The notes below the pieces were generated by a model that saw only the letters and a program-made list of their open reading frames with translations, was not told where the DNA came from and searched no databases. Below are positions 45,767 to 55,054 of a DNA stretch of 64,000 nucleotides, one piece after another. The DNA comes from Candidatus Kryptonium sp. Its GTDB lineage: Bacteria > Bacteroidota > Ignavibacteria > Kryptoniales > Kryptoniaceae. Location of the stretch: NCBI GenBank assembly GCA_025060635.1, contig JANXBN010000006.1:92663-156662 (forward strand). Reading direction: 5' to 3'. How positions within the stretch are numbered: position 1 is the stretch's first letter; each line of letters opens with the position of its first letter. The position numbers and the translations under genes were made by a program.

Positions 45767-46933
45767 ATGAAAATTGCTTATTTTGATGCGATTTCGGGTG
45801 TAAGTGGAGATATGGTTGTGGGAGCATTGATTGATGCTGGAATTGATTTTGAGGAATTTAAAGGAGAAATTTTGAAATTGAACTTGGGAAATTTTGATGT
45901 TGGCGTTAAAAAGGTTTTAAGAAGTGGGATAAGTGCAACGAAGTTTGATGTGATCGTAGAAAGAAAAGAGCATGAACATCGCCATCTTTCTGATATTTTT
46001 GAGATAATTGATAAAAGCGATTTGTCTGAATTTGTCAAAGGAACAGCGAAGAAAATTTTTCACACACTTGCTCAAGCTGAAGCGAAAATTCATAATGTAT
46101 CAATTGATGAAGTGCACTTCCATGAGGTTGGAGCTGTTGATTCAATAGTTGATATAGTTGGGACTGCGATCTGCATTGAGAAATTGGGAATAGAGAAAAT
46201 TTACGCTTCAAGAATTCCGCTTGGCTCTGGGACATCTGTAAATACGGAACACGGAAGAATACCTGTGCCAACACCAGCAACGATTGAGATGCTTAAAAAT
46301 TTCCCGATCGTCCTTACCGATGTACCATTTGAATTAACAACTCCAACAGGTTCGGCAATAATTGCAACACTTGCTGAATATGGACTTGAAAAAGAAACAA
46401 TCAAGGTTCATTCTATCGGATATGGCGCAGGTTATTACGAGCTTCCAGACCAAGTAAATCTTCTGCGGGTTATTGTCGGTGAGATAGAAGAAAAATATGG
46501 TGAGGAAAAGCTTCTTCTCGTTGAAACGAACATAGATGATATGAATCCAGAACTTTATCCATATGTAATTGAAAAACTCCTGGCTTCCGGTGCAAACGAC
46601 GCTTATTTAGTTCCAATATATATGAAAAAAGGACGACCTGGAATTTTGCTTTCGGCTCTTGTTTCGGAATTCAAACTTGAAGATGTGTTAAAAATTATCT
46701 TCACGCAGACGACGACACTTGGAGTTAGAATTATTGAGATAAGACGCAAAAAATTACCGAGGGAGCAAAAAGAAATTGACACACCATTTGGAAAAGTAAA
46801 GTTTAAACTTGTTTTCGTCAATGACTCAAAGCGACTTGTCCCAGAGTTTGAAGAGTGCAAGAGAATCGCTGAGGAAAGAAATATCCCGTTAATTCAAGTT
46901 TACAAAATTCTTGAATCGCTCGTTTCGGTTTAG
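45767..46933 (+). CDS. larC: Nickel-pincer cofactor cyclometallase LarC
   Basis: Inserts nickel into the pyridinium dithiocarboxylate cofactor of lactate racemase-type enzymes (CTP-dependent). The 388 residues start FDAISGVSGDMVVGALIDAG, have a His-rich stretch KEHEHRHLSD near 66-75, HFHEVGAVDSIVDIVG near 119 and TNIDDMNPELYPYV near 248. In Lactobacillus the gene is read with a frameshift; here it is one continuous frame. LarA, LarB and LarE are not in the window; the 140-base gap upstream shows no clear promoter. Confidence 0.9.
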   Translation: MKIAYFDAISGVSGDMVVGALIDAGIDFEEFKGEILKLNLGNFDVGVKKVLRSGISATKFDVIVERKEHEHRHLSDIFEIIDKSDLSEFVKGTAKKIFHTLAQAEAKIHNVSIDEVHFHEVGAVDSIVDIVGTAICIEKLGIEKIYASRIPLGSGTSVNTEHGRIPVPTPATIEMLKNFPIVLTDVPFELTTPTGSAIIATLAEYGLEKETIKVHSIGYGAGYYELPDQVNLLRVIVGEIEEKYGEEKLLLVETNIDDMNPELYPYVIEKLLASGANDAYLVPIYMKKGRPGILLSALVSEFKLEDVLKIIFTQTTTLGVRIIEIRRKKLPREQKEIDTPFGKVKFKLVFVNDSKRLVPEFEECKRIAEERNIPLIQVYKILESLVSV

Positions 46934-47077
46934 GGATTTATTTTTTGTAAGTGATCTTTCTGCGAAGTTTAAATAGTTTTTGATGTTTCAAGAGATTTGC
47001 TCTCTTAACTGTAGAGGTTAGTTTTGTTGTTTTATCGTTGCTGTAAATGGGTGTAAACTAAAAAATTGAAAAAATTT

Positions 47078-49576
47078 ATGAAGAACCTTTATGTAAATGT
47101 TGCGCTTCCTGTTCCTGTAAATAAACTTTTCACTTACATTGTCCCTGATGAATTGAGAGAAGATATTGCGATTGGCAAAAGGGTTATAGTTCCATTTGGT
47201 GAGCAGGAATTGACAGGTATAATCGTTGATATCTTGGGACAAAGCGGATGGCACAAGTTAAAAGAGATAAAAGATGTTCTTGATCCAGTTCCTGTTTTTT
47301 CTGATGAGATGTTGAAGCTTACGAAATGGGTTGCTGATTACTATCTTACAAGTTGGGGCGAGGTTTTGAAAACGGCTCTTCCGGCTGGGACAATCCTTGA
47401 AAGCAAAAGAATCGTTAAACTTCGTCGTCAACCTGAGCCAGATGTCTTGTCAAACATGGAGAAAAGCTCGCCTAAACGAGCGGAGGTTTTGAAATTTCTT
47501 TTGAAAACGAACTCGCCTATCGCTATAAAAGCTTTGAAAAGTAAGTTTAACTTCAAAAACATCTACTCAATTCTTCATGCGTTGGAGTCGCTTGGTTATG
47601 TTGAAATTGAAAAGCATCTCCCGGAACAAAAGGCAAAGACGAAATTTGAAAAATTTATCTCAATCTCAAAGCCGTATGCTGAGAATTTAAAGAAACTTGC
47701 TCAAGTTATTTCTGAAATTGAAAAGAAATCGCCAAAACAAGTTGAGGTTTTGTTGTTTTTAATTGATCGGTTTAGAAAAGGAAAAAACGAAGTTTTGCTT
47801 TCAGAGGTTTTAAAAATAACTGGTGCAGGAGCACATACAATAAAAAAGCTCGTTGAAAGAGGACTGATTGAGATCAATGAGAGGGAAGTTGTGAGAAAAT
47901 TTGAATATGAATTTGATGAGCCGGATAAAAAGGTTGAGTTAAATGAACATCAAAGTAAGGCATTTGCTGAGATAAAAAAGGCGATAACTTCGGGGGAATT
48001 CAAAACATTTTTGCTTTACGGCGTAACCGGAAGCGGCAAAACTCAAATTTACATTGAGGCAGTAAACGAAGTAATAAATCTTGGTAAAACCGCAATAGTT
48101 CTCGTCCCTGAGATCTCGCTTACGCCACAAATTGTAAATCGTTTTAAGAAGAACTTCGGAGATATAGTTGGAGTTTTACATAGCAAGATGTCAATAGGTG
48201 AAAGATATGATTCATGGAGGATGATAAAAGATGGAGCTTACAAAATTGTGATCGGTCCAAGGTCGGCTATTTTTGCACCGCTTGATAGAATTGGTTTAAT
48301 AGTTGTTGATGAAGAACAAGAAAGCTCATATAAACAATTTGACACTTCTCCAAGATATAACGCAAGGGATGTTGCTATAATGAGGGGCAAATTGAACGAT
48401 GCCGTCGTCATTCTTGGTTCTGCAACGCCATCGCTTGAGTCGTACTACAACGCGAAAACCGGAAAATATCATTTGCTTGTTTTGCCTGAACGAGTTGACA
48501 ACGCAAAGATGCCGAGAATTGAAATCGTTGATATGATAAAGGAGAGAAAAGAACACGGAAATAAAACCTCAATCTCAAATCTTTTGGCGCAAAAAATTGA
48601 GGAGAGAGCGCGAAGAAAGGAAGGCGTAATAATTTTTCAGAATAGGAGAGGGTATTCAACTTATATTGAATGTCAAGATTGTGGCTATGTTGAGATGTGC
48701 GATAATTGTAGCGTTACTTTGATTTATCATAAGGCGCAGAATCATTTGAGATGTCATTATTGTGGTTTCGTTAAAAATGTCCCCGAGAAGTGTCGTAAAT
48801 GTGGTGGGATTAAACTAAAATTGAAAGGAGTTGGAACGCAAAGGGTTGAAGATGAAATAAGCCAAATCTTCTCTGATGTGAAGGTCATACGAATGGATCT
48901 TGACACGACGATGGGGAAGAGATCCTACGATAAAATCATGCAAAAGTTTGCCAACGGTGAAGCTGATATTTTGTTGGGAACGCAGATGGTTGCTAAAGGT
49001 CTTGATTTCTCAAGGGTGACTCTCGTAGGTGTTATTTCTGCTGACATACCGATGCTTATTCCGGATTTTAGATCAAGTGAGAGAACATTTCAACTTTTAA
49101 CGCAGGTTGCCGGTAGAGCTGGAAGAAGTGGGAAAGAAGGGGAAGTGATAATTCAAACTTTTCAACCGGATCATTACATCTTTGATTATGTGGTTAAACA
49201 TAAGACGCTTGAATTTTACGAGAGGGAATTGAGGATAAGGAAAGATTTGAATTATCCACCGTTCACTCGGCTCGTGTTGATAGAGTTCAAGGGGAAAAAC
49301 GAGAAAAATGTTGAACTTGCATCGGATGAGTTCGCAAAAGAGTTGAGGACAAGAATCCACCAGCCGATCCAAATCCTTGGTCCTGCGCCAGCTGCGATAC
49401 CAAAGTTAAATCAAAATTACAGATACCACATAATAATGAAAATTCCGAAACATGTTGATAAAACTGGCGAAGGGGTTGCAGAGATAATATGGCAGTTGAA
49501 AGAAAAGTTTGAAACAAAATTAAATTCAAAAGGCGTGAAATTAATAATTGATGTTGATCCGCAAAGCACTATTTGA
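47078..49576 (+). CDS. priA: Primosomal protein N' (replication restart helicase PriA)
   Basis: Reloads the replisome at stalled forks. I take ATG 47078 (832 residues) instead of a TTG four codons upstream. Seen: the N-terminal 3'-end-binding region, Walker A YGVTGSGKTQIYIEA, Walker B VVDEEQ, and the zinc-binding insert with CQDCGYVEMCDNC, CHYCGFVKN and CRKCGG, then LLGTQMVAKGLDF. Complete. Its last 26 bases overlap the start of the Omp85 gene. Confidence 0.96.
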   Translation: MKNLYVNVALPVPVNKLFTYIVPDELREDIAIGKRVIVPFGEQELTGIIVDILGQSGWHKLKEIKDVLDPVPVFSDEMLKLTKWVADYYLTSWGEVLKTALPAGTILESKRIVKLRRQPEPDVLSNMEKSSPKRAEVLKFLLKTNSPIAIKALKSKFNFKNIYSILHALESLGYVEIEKHLPEQKAKTKFEKFISISKPYAENLKKLAQVISEIEKKSPKQVEVLLFLIDRFRKGKNEVLLSEVLKITGAGAHTIKKLVERGLIEINEREVVRKFEYEFDEPDKKVELNEHQSKAFAEIKKAITSGEFKTFLLYGVTGSGKTQIYIEAVNEVINLGKTAIVLVPEISLTPQIVNRFKKNFGDIVGVLHSKMSIGERYDSWRMIKDGAYKIVIGPRSAIFAPLDRIGLIVVDEEQESSYKQFDTSPRYNARDVAIMRGKLNDAVVILGSATPSLESYYNAKTGKYHLLVLPERVDNAKMPRIEIVDMIKERKEHGNKTSISNLLAQKIEERARRKEGVIIFQNRRGYSTYIECQDCGYVEMCDNCSVTLIYHKAQNHLRCHYCGFVKNVPEKCRKCGGIKLKLKGVGTQRVEDEISQIFSDVKVIRMDLDTTMGKRSYDKIMQKFANGEADILLGTQMVAKGLDFSRVTLVGVISADIPMLIPDFRSSERTFQLLTQVAGRAGRSGKEGEVIIQTFQPDHYIFDYVVKHKTLEFYERELRIRKDLNYPPFTRLVLIEFKGKNEKNVELASDEFAKELRTRIHQPIQILGPAPAAIPKLNQNYRYHIIMKIPKHVDKTGEGVAEIIWQLKEKFETKLNSKGVKLIIDVDPQSTI

Positions 49577-51302
49577 AATTTCCCTTCTTCTTCTCGTTTC
49601 CAATTTGCTTGCATCTCAAGCAATTGAAGTTGAAGTTTACGGCAACGAAAATCTGTCATCAAGGGAAATAAAACGCAAGGTTCAAGAAATCATTCGTGAT
49701 GGTGAAATTTCGTATGAAAAAATTGAGGCGTTGAAGAGCGAGATTCTAAATCTTTACATTGAAAACGGTTTCTATTTTGCAAGGATTGACTCAATAAAAA
49801 GCAATGGGGTTTTGAAAATTTATCTTACCGAGGGGGAGCGGGCGAAGTTTGGAAAAGTGGAGATATCGGGCAATCAATTTTTTTCTACCGACGATATACT
49901 TAAAATTTCTGGTTTTAAACGAGGGGAGATATTTTTGCCAGAGATTTTAAAAAGCAGGATCGGAAAAATTCTTGATGCATATTCAAACGCTGGATATCCT
50001 CTTGCTAAAATTGAGGTCTCGGATTTGGATTTTGACGAAGAAGGATTTGCTAATTTTAAACTTAACATAACCGAAGGGAAACTGATAAAAATTGATCAGA
50101 TAAGGATTGAAGGAAACAAATTAACCAAGGAAGATCTGATACTTCGGGAGATGAGAATCAAAAAGGGGGAGATCTATCGTGAAGGAAAGTTGAGTCAGGT
50201 AAAGAAACGATTGATGAAAATTGGATTGTTTGAGTCAGTTGAAGAACCAATAATTTTTTTCTCCGATACGATAGCGGGAATTTTAATCAGAGTTAAAGAG
50301 GCGAAAACGAATTTTTTTGATGGCGTGGTTGGTTATGTTCCGAAAACCGAAACCACTGCGGGATATTTTACTGGATATATAAACATAACTTTGAAAAATC
50401 TTTTCGGCACGGGGCGAAGATTTGGAGTAAGATGGAACGCGGAAACGCGTGAAACGCAGGAATTTGAGCTTAACTACTTGGAGCCATATGTTCTAAATTT
50501 TCCATTGAGCGCAGAGATTTATTTTTATCAACGGAAGCAAGATTCAAGTTATGTTGTCAGGGAGCCAAAGTTAAATTTTTCAGCTGAGTTGACAAGCTCT
50601 GAAAAACTCTCTGAAATTCTAAAAGCATCGCTTTATATTTCAAGAAAAGTTGTTATACCAACAGCGACAGAATTTATTGGTTATCAAATTTTTGAAAGCG
50701 TGAGCTTAAACGCAGGCTTTGGAATTTTGTATGATTCAAGGGACAATGCGGATTTTCCGAGGTCTGGTGTTTATTTTTCAAGTTTGTATGAGCTTGGCAG
50801 CAAAAGAATTCTCGGCCCAGAAAAATTATTAACTTCCGAGATGAGGCGGAGGGTTAATATAAACAAATTCCATTTTTCGCTTGACTTTTATCTGAATTTT
50901 GAAAAAATTTTGAAAAGTGTCCTCGTTCCGAGATTTAATGCTGTGATAATTTATGGTGATGGGCTTGATGAAAGTGATGTGTTTAGGTTCGGCGGGATGA
51001 AGACATTGCGCGGATACAGGGAGAGGGAGTTTCTTGCGACGCGAGCAATATGGCTAAATTTGGAAGATAGATTCATGTTGGGTGATGATTTCAACATATT
51101 TTTGTTTTTTGATGTGGGTTATATTTATCGTCCGGTGATTTTGCCGAGAATAACCAGCTCGTTTGAAGCGATAAGGTATGGATACGGAGTTGGGATTAGG
51201 TTAAAGACAGGCATTGGAAAATTGAATTTGGTTTACGGTCTTGGCAAGGGTGATTCTTTTAGAACAGGAAAAATACATGTGGGAGTTGAAAGTGAATTTT
51301 AG
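49551..51302 (+). CDS. Omp85-superfamily outer-membrane protein (BamA/TamA-like) with POTRA domains
   Basis: Outer-membrane assembly or secretion factor. Start ATG 49551 lies inside the end of priA; the first 25 residues form a signal peptide. Residues about 25-245 contain about three POTRA domains (VEVYGNENLSSREI, VEISGNQFFSTDDI, IRIEGNKLTKEDL), the rest a 16-strand barrel with the family motif FRFGGMKTLRGYRERE, ending in Phe. At 583 residues it is shorter than BamA (five POTRAs), and similar to TamA. It may act in outer-membrane biogenesis. Confidence 0.9.
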   Translation: MLIRKALFEISLLLLVSNLLASQAIEVEVYGNENLSSREIKRKVQEIIRDGEISYEKIEALKSEILNLYIENGFYFARIDSIKSNGVLKIYLTEGERAKFGKVEISGNQFFSTDDILKISGFKRGEIFLPEILKSRIGKILDAYSNAGYPLAKIEVSDLDFDEEGFANFKLNITEGKLIKIDQIRIEGNKLTKEDLILREMRIKKGEIYREGKLSQVKKRLMKIGLFESVEEPIIFFSDTIAGILIRVKEAKTNFFDGVVGYVPKTETTAGYFTGYINITLKNLFGTGRRFGVRWNAETRETQEFELNYLEPYVLNFPLSAEIYFYQRKQDSSYVVREPKLNFSAELTSSEKLSEILKASLYISRKVVIPTATEFIGYQIFESVSLNAGFGILYDSRDNADFPRSGVYFSSLYELGSKRILGPEKLLTSEMRRRVNINKFHFSLDFYLNFEKILKSVLVPRFNAVIIYGDGLDESDVFRFGGMKTLRGYREREFLATRAIWLNLEDRFMLGDDFNIFLFFDVGYIYRPVILPRITSSFEAIRYGYGVGIRLKTGIGKLNLVYGLGKGDSFRTGKIHVGVESEF

Positions 51303-52137
51303 AAAAGCAACTGGGATAGTTAAGATAATTCGTCCGTCTAATGTTTTGATTGCGGGGTTGACGATATTTTTTGGTGTTTTAATTTTTGGAAAGGGACTTC
51401 CTGATTTGTTTAAACTTGCACTGCTTGCAGGAATCGCTGGGGCTTTGATTGACGCTGGTGGGAATGTTATAAATGATTATTTTGATGTTGAGATTGACAA
51501 GGTGAACAAACCGAATAGACCTATACCATCAGGATTGATAAGCAGAGGATTTGCCTTGTTGATTTATTTTGTTTTGACGACCGCGGGTTTATTTTTCGCT
51601 TCTTTTTTAAATGAGGTTGCTTTTGGGATTGCGTTTTTCTCTGTCTTTGTGATTTTTCTTTATAGTTATAAGTTAAAAGGTGTTCCTCTTGTTGGAAACT
51701 TTACAGTTGCTTTTATGACTGGACTTGCGTTCGTGTTCGCTGGGAGCGTGGTTGGAAATTTTAGGGATTCTATATTTCCTTTCGTTTTTGCATTTTTGAT
51801 AAATTTCGGGCGCGAGATCGTAAAGGACATTGAAGATATTGAAGGTGATAGCAAGGCTGGTATTAGGACATTTCCAATAGTTAGTGGGGTTGAAAGGGCG
51901 GTTTTTATCTCGGTTCTTGTTTTCATTGTTTTGATCTTGGCAACTTTTGTTCCGTATCTTGTCGGAATTTACAATCATTTTTATGCTTTGATAATTTTGG
52001 GCGTTGATGTTGGTTTGATCTTCGTGATAATTTCGTTGATAAAGGATAAGAGCAGGCAAAATTTGAACAGATTAAGCAACATTCTTAAATTTGAAATGTT
52101 GATCGGTTTATTCGCAATTTACTTTGGTAGTTTTTGA
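51277..52137 (+). CDS. UbiA-family prenyltransferase
   Basis: Attaches a polyprenyl chain to an acceptor in the membrane. I choose ATG 51277 (286 residues; AGGAA 6 bases upstream); a GTG at 51292 with GGGAG upstream is also possible. About eight membrane segments. Seen: the first Asp-rich motif NDYFDVEIDKVNKPNRPIPSG and the second DIEDIEGDSKAG. Sequence style resembles geranylgeranylglycerol-phosphate transferases annotated in FCB bacteria, but the acceptor is unknown. It overlaps the end of the Omp85 gene by 26 bases. Confidence 0.87.
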   Translation: MWELKVNFRKATGIVKIIRPSNVLIAGLTIFFGVLIFGKGLPDLFKLALLAGIAGALIDAGGNVINDYFDVEIDKVNKPNRPIPSGLISRGFALLIYFVLTTAGLFFASFLNEVAFGIAFFSVFVIFLYSYKLKGVPLVGNFTVAFMTGLAFVFAGSVVGNFRDSIFPFVFAFLINFGREIVKDIEDIEGDSKAGIRTFPIVSGVERAVFISVLVFIVLILATFVPYLVGIYNHFYALIILGVDVGLIFVIISLIKDKSRQNLNRLSNILKFEMLIGLFAIYFGSF

Positions 52138-52841
52138 TGATAGTTACACTGCGAGATGAGATGACAAAGATAGAAAATGAATTTTATGCTCAAGGTTATT
52201 CAATCATAGCTGGGGTTGATGAAGCTGGCTGTGGGCCGCTTGCTGGTCCTGTCGTTGCGTGTGCAATCATACTTCATAAAGATTATTTTAATCCATTGAT
52301 TTACGATTCAAAGAAGGTTCCGGCGAAGTTAAGGGTAGAGCTCTTTAAAATGATCTCAGAAAATGCGATTGATATCGGAATTGGAATAGCGTCAAGTGAT
52401 GAGATAGATAGGATTAACATAAGGGAAGCGACAAAGCTTGCGATGATCAGGGCATTGCTTGAGCTTGAGATAAAGCCTGAGGTTGTGTTGGTTGATGGAA
52501 ATTTTTTTGATGTTAATTTTGATCTGTTAAATCACGATGGTGGGAAAAGCATCATAAAGAACATAGTCAAGGGAGACAAGAAATCAATTTCAATTGCGTC
52601 GGCGTCTATCATTGCTAAGGTCTTGAGAGATGAACTTATGGAGCATTATGATAAAATTTTTCCAAATTATGGCTTTTCAAAACATAAAGGTTATCCGACG
52701 AAAGAACATCTCTTGGCGATTGAGAAGTATGGGCTCACGAGGATCCACAGAAGATCTTATGCTCCTGTTCGTAAAATTCTTAAGAAATTAACACAGATTG
52801 AGCTATTTGATGAAAAAAGGTTTCAAAGGAAAGTTAGGTGA
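52137..52841 (+). CDS. rnhB: Ribonuclease HII
   Basis: Removes RNA from RNA-DNA hybrids and single ribonucleotides. The 234 residues show AGVDEAGCGPLAGPVVACAI (catalytic Asp and Glu), YDSKKV, ASASIIAKVLRDELM and HKGYPTKEHL, full set. ATG 52137 shares its A with the ubiA stop; ATG 52161 is an alternative without a better ribosome-binding site. The 3' end overlaps yraN. Confidence 0.95.
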   Translation: MIVTLRDEMTKIENEFYAQGYSIIAGVDEAGCGPLAGPVVACAIILHKDYFNPLIYDSKKVPAKLRVELFKMISENAIDIGIGIASSDEIDRINIREATKLAMIRALLELEIKPEVVLVDGNFFDVNFDLLNHDGGKSIIKNIVKGDKKSISIASASIIAKVLRDELMEHYDKIFPNYGFSKHKGYPTKEHLLAIEKYGLTRIHRRSYAPVRKILKKLTQIELFDEKRFQRKVR

Positions 52842-53163
52842 GGATATTGCTGTTAAATTTTTGAGTGGGAAAGGCTATAGAATCTTGAAGCGAAATTACA
52901 GATTCGGGCATGGAGAAATTGATATAATTGCAATGGATGGGGATGTGCTTGTTTTCGTTGAAGTTAGGACAAAGTTTTCGGAGGACTTTGGAACGCCGGA
53001 AGATACTGTTACAATTAGGAAGAGAGAACAGTTAAAAAAGATAGCATCTGCTTTTCTTCAAACGAACGATGTTAAGTTTTCGGAGTGTAGATTTGATTTC
53101 ATTGGGATAATGTTTAAAGGTGGAAAGCCGAGGATAAATCACATTGAAAACGCATTTCATTAA
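52810..53163 (+). CDS. yraN: YraN/UPF0102-family nuclease-like protein
   Basis: The 117 residues are a small restriction-nuclease-like fold of unproven role. Seen: GKLGEDIAVKFLSGKGYRILKRN, then GEIDIIAMDGDVLVFVEVR, with the PD-(D/E)xK-like acidic residues (E, D, E) and a basic residue, and TIRKREQLKKIASAFLQ. ATG 52810 lies inside the last 32 bases of rnhB; rnhB-yraN adjacency is very common. Confidence 0.9.
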   Translation: MKKGFKGKLGEDIAVKFLSGKGYRILKRNYRFGHGEIDIIAMDGDVLVFVEVRTKFSEDFGTPEDTVTIRKREQLKKIASAFLQTNDVKFSECRFDFIGIMFKGGKPRINHIENAFH

Positions 53164-53181
53164 AAAATTGGGAGGTGCGAT

Positions 53182-54954
53182 ATGAATCTTGCGTTAGCGA
53201 TGCTTTTATCGGTAATCGGGCTGTTAATTGGTTTTTTTACATGGGGAAAATATGTTGCTCGCAAAGCTGGAGTGAATCCCAACATCCCAACACCTGCAGT
53301 TAGGATAAACGATGGGGTTGATTATGTTCCAACAAGACCGATCGTTTTGCTTGGACATCATTATGCTTCAATTGCAGCTGCTGGTCCGATCATTGGACCA
53401 ACTCTTGCTTTGATTTACGGTTTCGTTCCGGTGTGGTTGTGGCTTTTGCTGGGTGTGATTTTCATCGGCGCAGTTCATGATTTCTCTGCTTTGTTTGTAA
53501 GCGTAAGGGAAAATGGACGATCAATAGCTCATATAGCGAGAAAGACGCTTGGGAATACAGGTTTTGCTTTTTTCCTTTCGTTTGCGATTTTGCTTATCAT
53601 GCTTGTAAATGCTGCTTTTCTTCAACTTACAGCGATAGCTTTAACATCTTATTATCCGATTTCAAAGCTTGGGCTTTCGCCGGATCAAACGCTTTTGAAA
53701 ACGACGATTATAAATGGCGAGCCACATGGAAAGATAGGTGGTATAGCGTCAACATCGGTTATAATTATAACATTGCTTGCTCCATTGGTTGGTTATCTGC
53801 TTTATAAAAAGCGTGTTAAGACATTGATTGCGAGTTTTGTTGCTTTGGCGATAGCTTTGATTTCAGTTATTGCTGGGTTTGAATATCCTGTGACGCTTGA
53901 ACCAAAGGCGTGGATGATAATTATTCTTGTTTATTCTTTCATCGCATCTTGGATTCCTGTTTGGGTGATCTTGCAACCTCGTGATTTTACAAATGTTCAT
54001 TTTTTATACATAGGTCTTGCTGGTTTGATATTAGGAATTTTAGGAAGTGGTTTTGCTGGAGTTAAGATTCAAGCTCCTGCTTTTAACATAAATTTGGAAT
54101 CAATGCAAGCGCTTGGCCTTGTTTGGCCGTTTTTATTTGTGACAATTGCTTGTGGTGCTGTTTCGGGGGCTCATGCTTTGATAGCAACTGGGACGACATC
54201 AAAACAGCTTGCGAATGAAAAGCATGCGCATCTTATTGGATATGGTGCTATGCTTCTTGAATCATTGCTTGGGCTTTCGGTTGCGCTTGCGATACTTGGA
54301 GCTGTTGATTTTGAACATTACAAGGAATTAGTTTGGCCGATGCAAGACGGAAATCTTAGGCAAGGGAATGCTCCGCTTGCTTTTGCTGTAAGCGTTGGTA
54401 AAATACTTAACACAGGGCTTGGGATACCGATTTCATATGGAACTGTTTTTGGGATTTTGATGCTTGAGGGATTTTTGATAACGACAATAGATACATTGTT
54501 CAGGTTGATGAGATATTTCTTTGAAGAGCTGTGGAATGTTTTATTTGTTGTAAAACCTGCGATTTTAGGTTCAAGAGTTTTTAACTCAATTCTTGGGATA
54601 GTTCTAACTGCGTTGCTTGCTTTTTCAAATGGTTATCAAAAGATTTGGCCGATATTTGGCTCGGCTAATCAACTTTTAGCGGCGCTTACGCTTGTTGCAG
54701 TGACGGCATGGTTTGCGCAAAAATCAATAAAAGCATATTTCGCAGCGATTCCCGCTGGTTTTATGATTCTAACAACTATAACTTCGCTTTCAATTCTACT
54801 AAAAAGATACATAGAGTCAAAGAATTTGACATTGACGATAACTGATTTGCTTTTGTTGTTCCTTGCGCTTGGGGTGGTGTTTTTGACATTTAAATACTTT
54901 TTCAAACTTCGTTCCGAACTTGAAAAGGGAAAAATTTCAGAAGTTGTAAAGTGA
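53182..54954 (+). CDS. cstA: Carbon starvation protein CstA (peptide/pyruvate transporter family)
   Basis: Large membrane transporter; E. coli CstA is linked to peptide and pyruvate uptake. The 590 residues have about 16 membrane segments. Seen: GHHYASIAAAGPIIGPTLA near 52, the family signature, and CGAVSGAHALIATGTTSKQL near 320. GGGAGG is close upstream of the ATG. Last gene before the propeller protein. Confidence 0.93.
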   Translation: MNLALAMLLSVIGLLIGFFTWGKYVARKAGVNPNIPTPAVRINDGVDYVPTRPIVLLGHHYASIAAAGPIIGPTLALIYGFVPVWLWLLLGVIFIGAVHDFSALFVSVRENGRSIAHIARKTLGNTGFAFFLSFAILLIMLVNAAFLQLTAIALTSYYPISKLGLSPDQTLLKTTIINGEPHGKIGGIASTSVIIITLLAPLVGYLLYKKRVKTLIASFVALAIALISVIAGFEYPVTLEPKAWMIIILVYSFIASWIPVWVILQPRDFTNVHFLYIGLAGLILGILGSGFAGVKIQAPAFNINLESMQALGLVWPFLFVTIACGAVSGAHALIATGTTSKQLANEKHAHLIGYGAMLLESLLGLSVALAILGAVDFEHYKELVWPMQDGNLRQGNAPLAFAVSVGKILNTGLGIPISYGTVFGILMLEGFLITTIDTLFRLMRYFFEELWNVLFVVKPAILGSRVFNSILGIVLTALLAFSNGYQKIWPIFGSANQLLAALTLVAVTAWFAQKSIKAYFAAIPAGFMILTTITSLSILLKRYIESKNLTLTITDLLLLFLALGVVFLTFKYFFKLRSELEKGKISEVVK

Positions 54955-54995
54955 TGTTGAAATATGGGCAAGCGAGGGTTGGGAGATTTAATTTC

Positions 54996-55025
54996 TTGGC
55001 AAAATTTCGCTTCTGTTTGTATATT
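54996..55025 (+). promoter_or_regulatory. Candidate promoter for the beta-propeller gene
   Basis: TTGGCA at 54996-55001, an 18-base spacer and TATATT at 55020-55025, which continues as TATATTTA, one mismatch from the Bacteroidota element. It ends about 29 bases before the TTG start at 55055. Confidence 0.45.
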
Positions 55026-55054
55026 TAGTTAAAGAAAAATTTACAGGTGTGAGC

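Noticed and set aside
46990..47006. Hairpin AAGAGA-TTTGC-TCTCTT after larC as a terminator
   Set aside because: Short A/T-rich stem with no following T-run.
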